Below are positions 61,901 through 64,000 of a DNA stretch of 64,000 bases, in pieces. The translations under genes were made by a program, and so were the position numbers. The notes beneath the pieces are model-generated. The model was given only the letters and a program-made list of their open reading frames with translations, did not search any database and was not told where the DNA came from. This DNA is from Hyphomonadaceae bacterium. GTDB taxonomy: Bacteria > Pseudomonadota > Alphaproteobacteria > Caulobacterales > Aquidulcibacteraceae. The stretch spans positions 38,949-102,948 of the forward strand of contig JAEUMP010000012.1 of NCBI GenBank assembly GCA_016791445.1, in the 5' to 3' direction. Position 1 is the stretch's first letter. Each line of letters begins with the position of its first letter.

Positions 61901-63203
61901 GCTGATCCAACGCATCTATGAAGATCACGACCGGTTGGTCGAGGGCGCTGAGAAGATCGCGTACCTGTCTGAAAAAGCGGTTGTCGTCGCCCTCCCACCG
62001 CGCTGGCATTGAAGCGACACCAAGCGCGACGAGGTCCTCAATCACCGAAATGAGCAGATCACGCTGATTGGCTGAAGCAGCGCTTGCGCCAACGAAGCGC
62101 TGTAACACCGGCCCCTTCGCAGCCGCCGCCGCCCGCGCCATTAGAGCTGTCTTGCCGGAGCCGGATATGCCGGTGAGCACCAGAGGATGACGCGCCTCAC
62201 TGGTGATGTGGGCGGCAATGGCGGCCAGATTGTTCCCGCGCCCGACAAAAACACGCAGGCGTTCCGCGGCGAAAGCGTGGTGAACGGCGCGTTCCGTCTG
62301 CAAGGCGAAATCCGGTGCCGATTCACGGGCCTTGAACCCAGCGATCTGCGCGTCAACAGCGGCGATCAGCTTCGCAGTGATCCGTTCGACAAAGCTCTTG
62401 CTGTAACCCTCGTACTCGAACGGTACGTCAGCCAGCAGCGCGTGGCCTTCTGGCAACGCCCGCTGCACCGCGTCCGCCAGCGTCCGCACCGCAGGCTCGC
62501 TTACCTCCGTTGTTCGCACCCATGCAATCGCGTTCGAGGCTGCTGCACCATCGCCAGCGACTTTCTCAAGGCCTGTGCGGATTTCCTGTTCAGTTAGGGA
62601 GAGCGTGTATTTTTCCAGTTCGGCGTGGCGCAATTGGCCATTCGCCTGCAGATGTCGCGCGGCGATTTGCAAGGCATTGCTCAAGCGTGATTCTACGGAC
62701 GCCCAGGCTTCGGGCGCCCGCAAGTCGAGAAGATCGTCTTCCCGCGATCGCAGCGTGAAGGCCCCGATCCAGTCTGCGCTGGCCGTGGTCAATCCGCCGG
62801 GAACCAGATGATTCTCATTCAGCGCATAAACGCGGTCAAGATCTGCCACGGCCTCGCTTTTCGACTGTGCGAGAAGCCAGCCTCGCAACCCCGCAAATTC
62901 GTCGCGCGCAATCGCAAAAGGCAGCGGCACCCAGCCGTAGCGATCGCCGAGCAAGATCAGGAGATTGGGCGCTGCGTAGCCCTTCGCCTCGATCACCTCT
63001 CCCAAGCAAATCTCCGCAGTGCGCTGGTTGAGTTGCGCGTCATCATTGACACCCCATCGCATGTCGACTGCGCGAAAGCCGAACCCCTGCGCGGCGCAAC
63101 GAGCCTCCAGCGCTGGGAACACCTGCTCTTGGAGCAGCCGACGCTCTACGCCGAAGTCCTGAAAGGTCGACGACACAAATAGTCGAAAGGCCTTTACGAA
63201 CAT
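58947..63203 (-). CDS. DUF4062 - STAND NTPase - WD40 - transmembrane protein
   Basis: 1418 residues from ATG 63203 (a G-run precedes it; ATG 63209 is also in frame). Domains: DUF4062 at 1-110 (FRLFVSSTFQDFGVERRLLQ, DMRWGVNDDAQLNQRT, LLILLGDRYGWVPLP); a helical linker; a STAND/NACHT ATPase with LVLTGISGSGKTALMARA (Walker A) and VVIFIDALDQLRAP (Walker B); winged-helix/helical part to about 780; then about thirteen WD40 blades (SGSSDGSIRLWDLDNN; ASASHDKTIRLWDVRA). A C-terminal transmembrane helix follows (WAAWLLLVALAIAAFFAGAV). DUF4062 as N-terminal effector with a STAND switch and WD40 sensor is a conflict-system plan; the membrane tail is unusual. Confidence 0.88.
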   Translation of the reverse strand: MFVKAFRLFVSSTFQDFGVERRLLQEQVFPALEARCAAQGFGFRAVDMRWGVNDDAQLNQRTAEICLGEVIEAKGYAAPNLLILLGDRYGWVPLPFAIARDEFAGLRGWLLAQSKSEAVADLDRVYALNENHLVPGGLTTASADWIGAFTLRSREDDLLDLRAPEAWASVESRLSNALQIAARHLQANGQLRHAELEKYTLSLTEQEIRTGLEKVAGDGAAASNAIAWVRTTEVSEPAVRTLADAVQRALPEGHALLADVPFEYEGYSKSFVERITAKLIAAVDAQIAGFKARESAPDFALQTERAVHHAFAAERLRVFVGRGNNLAAIAAHITSEARHPLVLTGISGSGKTALMARAAAAAKGPVLQRFVGASAASANQRDLLISVIEDLVALGVASMPARWEGDDNRFFRQVRDLLSALDQPVVIFIDALDQLRAPYRPMWLPPELHPNVKLILSVLDDEAFAAERSIVHGLRRSLPAVAFIEIEALSERDGADILACLQRDTQRGLTPDQQALIQERFAAAGASPLYLRIAFAIARHWRSTDDVRGCRLAGNVRALIGQFLDELSSVHHHEPLLVRRALGLIAAGRHGLSEGELIAILYRDEELMAAVSSERFGTKADRLPDSVWVRLKRSLSALLVEKGVEGEPLITIFHRQVAEVVRARIYEPEKAALHESLSAYFDPPAPSSEADPPWTRRGFIELPFQLYHARMRERLDELFTDPVWIDRNIEALGRVNQIVADYERFENASDPLQPLIRRALSLAGGIIAREPSQRITQLHGRLLGVASQTFLDRLARRMPEGALHTLCPSLTPPGRETARLEGHRYWVNALAMLPDGRLASGAGDDSVRLWEITASGEEYTDLGPHRGNWTALAALPNGKLASALSNSIVIWDLSSERAIIRLEGHSETVMFLLPIPDGRLASASSDKTIRIWNVETGAEIARLSGHTSTVRALALLPDGRLASGSSDGSIRLWDLDNNSETACLRDAKSKGSVALAMLPDGRLASASGWGSIFVWDLFTGAISAELKGHRGAVMALLLMPDGRLASGGTDGTVRLWHVDAGQEAARFEGHDNRVEALALLPDGRLASASHDKTIRLWDVRACSAWQSHGHDGGPVRALALLPGGHLLSSGSGDHMIRSWDIRTRAETTRRLTDANSFAVLPDGRLAIGRFGTIELVDLTGTTAEKVLSGHNGKVIALASLQDGRLASAAEDGTIRLWDVTTGSETAQLQRRAQAIAELPDGLLACADNAISLVDLSSGKDVFQLHGHRAKVRALAVSPDGLLVSGSEDNSIQVWQLSTRSVIARLDIDAEVRSVVALPDRRYVVGDALGRMHWLAITGAEHFRTALDLHDPPAASVLHPPHSELMPRNRNGVRQWAAWLLLVALAIAAFFAGAVLWGVEFGFATRNDALAIVLSKIYR

Positions 63204-63383
63204 GCCCATCCCCCCGCACGAGAGCCCGAGAAGGGCAAGCGAGCGGCGGCGAGTCAAGCAGCTAGATTGCGCCTTACAACGGTCACTGATCTGAGCACTC
63301 GATCCGGTCGGCTAGGGCCAATGAGCCCAGATCGTAGCACTGTGGCGAAGGGGCTGCAGCCCGCCCCTCTCTTGCCGGTCGAA

Positions 63384-63412
63384 CCGACCGCCGCCGGAAG
63401 GGCGGCGGTCGG
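63384..63412. terminator. 12-bp hairpin between recombinase and STAND genes
   Basis: CCGACCGCCGCC (63384-63395) pairs perfectly with 63401-63412 around GGAAG. No T-run on either side. It follows the recombinase stop (minus strand) by about 10 bp, so it may end that transcript. Confidence 0.5.
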
Positions 63413-63421
63413 CCAAGAGCC

Positions 63422-63994
63422 TCAGACATCTATGCTCTCTGCTATCGCAAGGGCATCTTCGACTTCGACGCCGAGATATCGAACCGTGCTGTCGAGCTTG
63501 GTGTGCCCCAATAGCAGCTGCACTGCGCGGATATTGCCGGTCTTCCGGTAAATGAGCGCAGCCTTCGTTCGCCTCAAGGAGTGTGTGCCATAGGCCGAGG
63601 GCGCCAACCCGATCGCCTCGATCCACTCGTCAACCAGGCGGCCATACTGCCGCGTCATCATCGGCTTGCTCTTGTCGACGCGGCTGGGGAAGAGTCAATC
63701 TGAACCCTTCAGCGTCTTGCCGCGCACCCACGATGCGATGGCGGCTCTGGCCTGCTCCGTGATCTCGAACTGAACGGGCGCGCCCGTCTTGCGCTGAGAG
63801 ACCAAGGCGCGGGTTCGCACCTGATCGCCCTGCATGACATCATCGACGCGGAGATGCACCAGATCGCAGCCGCGCAACTTGCTGTCTATCGCAAGGTTGA
63901 AGAGAGCCAGATCACGAACGCGGTTGGATATCTGCAATCTGACGCGGATCGCCCAGACTTCACGAGGTTTGAGCGGCGGCTTCTGCCCCGTCAC
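63422..63994 (-). pseudogene. tyrosine recombinase/integrase interrupted by an in-frame TGA
   Basis: The N-terminal part (from GTG 63994, 6 bp from the window edge, so the true start may lie outside) reads MTGQKPPLKPREVWAIRVRL, LALFNLAIDSKLRGCDLVHL and QFEITEQARAAIASWV. A TGA at 63695-63697 follows KGSD. The same frame resumes LFPSRVDKSKPMMTRQYG and carries YGTHSLRRTKAALIYRKTG, VQLLLGHTKLDSTVRYLG (HxxR, GHT, catalytic Tyr). Only one codon is affected (Tyr or Trp expected). The family is a common short (about 190-residue) mobile-element recombinase. The stop removes the catalytic part. Confidence 0.82.
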
Positions 63995-64000
63995 CCTCCC

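Noticed and set aside
21937..63697. TGA as a recoded sense codon in the exonuclease and recombinase
   Set aside because: TGA ends many intact genes here (for example the AAA/TPR, parB, ssb and CHAT genes), so it is a real stop; mutation or base error is simpler.
1..64000. tRNA, rRNA and CRISPR arrays
   Set aside because: I scanned spacers for cloverleaf-like and T-loop motifs and for short regular repeats and saw none; a covariance search could still find a tRNA I missed.

Overview
The window is high-GC DNA, most likely from an alphaproteobacterium, perhaps Caulobacterales/Hyphomonadaceae. The pointers are a large ParB next to ArdC and a toprim protein, a TonB-dependent receptor with its catabolic cluster, and a DUF3034 / truncated haemoglobin / cupredoxin / EAL group. 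Placement is by gene content only. Most of the window looks accessory: pieces of an integrative or conjugative element, broken transposase and recombinase genes, a catabolic island, and two islands of conflict (defence or programmed-death) genes.

Layout. (1) 1-7343, plus strand: the C-terminal part of an AAA/TPR protein, an acetoacetate-decarboxylase-like protein, then ParB, ArdC and a toprim protein. (2) 7936-17827, minus strand: a TIR-transmembrane-propeller protein, a secreted protein, an IS1182-like transposase remnant, a caspase-like protein with one membrane anchor, and a secreted helical protein. These sit as cargo between two blocks of mobile-element genes. (3) 18161-22780: SSB, TraF-like signal peptidase, truncated relaxase, a small HTH protein, and a DEDDh exonuclease with an in-frame TGA. 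No type IV secretion genes are visible. (4) 22888-24000: a lipoprotein nuclease and a frameshifted mannan-binding-lectin-like pseudogene.

(5) 24354-34883: a catabolic cluster of two SDRs, an old yellow enzyme, a Baeyer-Villiger monooxygenase and an EthD protein, divergent from an AraC regulator, a TonB-dependent receptor and a beta-lactamase-fold esterase, with a TetR regulator at the end. The enzyme set fits alcohol to enone to ketone to lactone or ester to acid, as in monocyclic terpenoid degradation. (6) 35020-36269: a complete IS3-family element with a 3-bp target duplication and a nonsense-mutated orfB. (7) 36637-44522: histidine kinase, GrpB-like protein, small membrane proteins, and the truncated haemoglobin / DUF3034 / cupredoxin / EAL group.

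(8) 45109-63203 is the second conflict island. It has a retron-like pair (phosphoribosyltransferase plus winged-helix protein, and a reverse transcriptase), a HEPN-like protein, an extra hydroxymethylbilane synthase, an Excalibur protein and a P-loop kinase. Then comes a tightly overlapping three-gene operon: CHAT protease, a protein of unknown family, and an LCAT-like lipase. Two giant minus-strand genes follow: TIR plus about eighteen 32-residue repeats, and DUF4062-STAND-WD40-TM. The window ends in a tyrosine recombinase gene interrupted by an in-frame stop.

The best candidate for an undescribed system is the CHAT / unknown / LCAT operon at 51586-54778. The retron-like locus and the TIR-repeat protein come next. 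Four related non-coding repeats are scattered between genes from about 39.7 to 58.8 kb.
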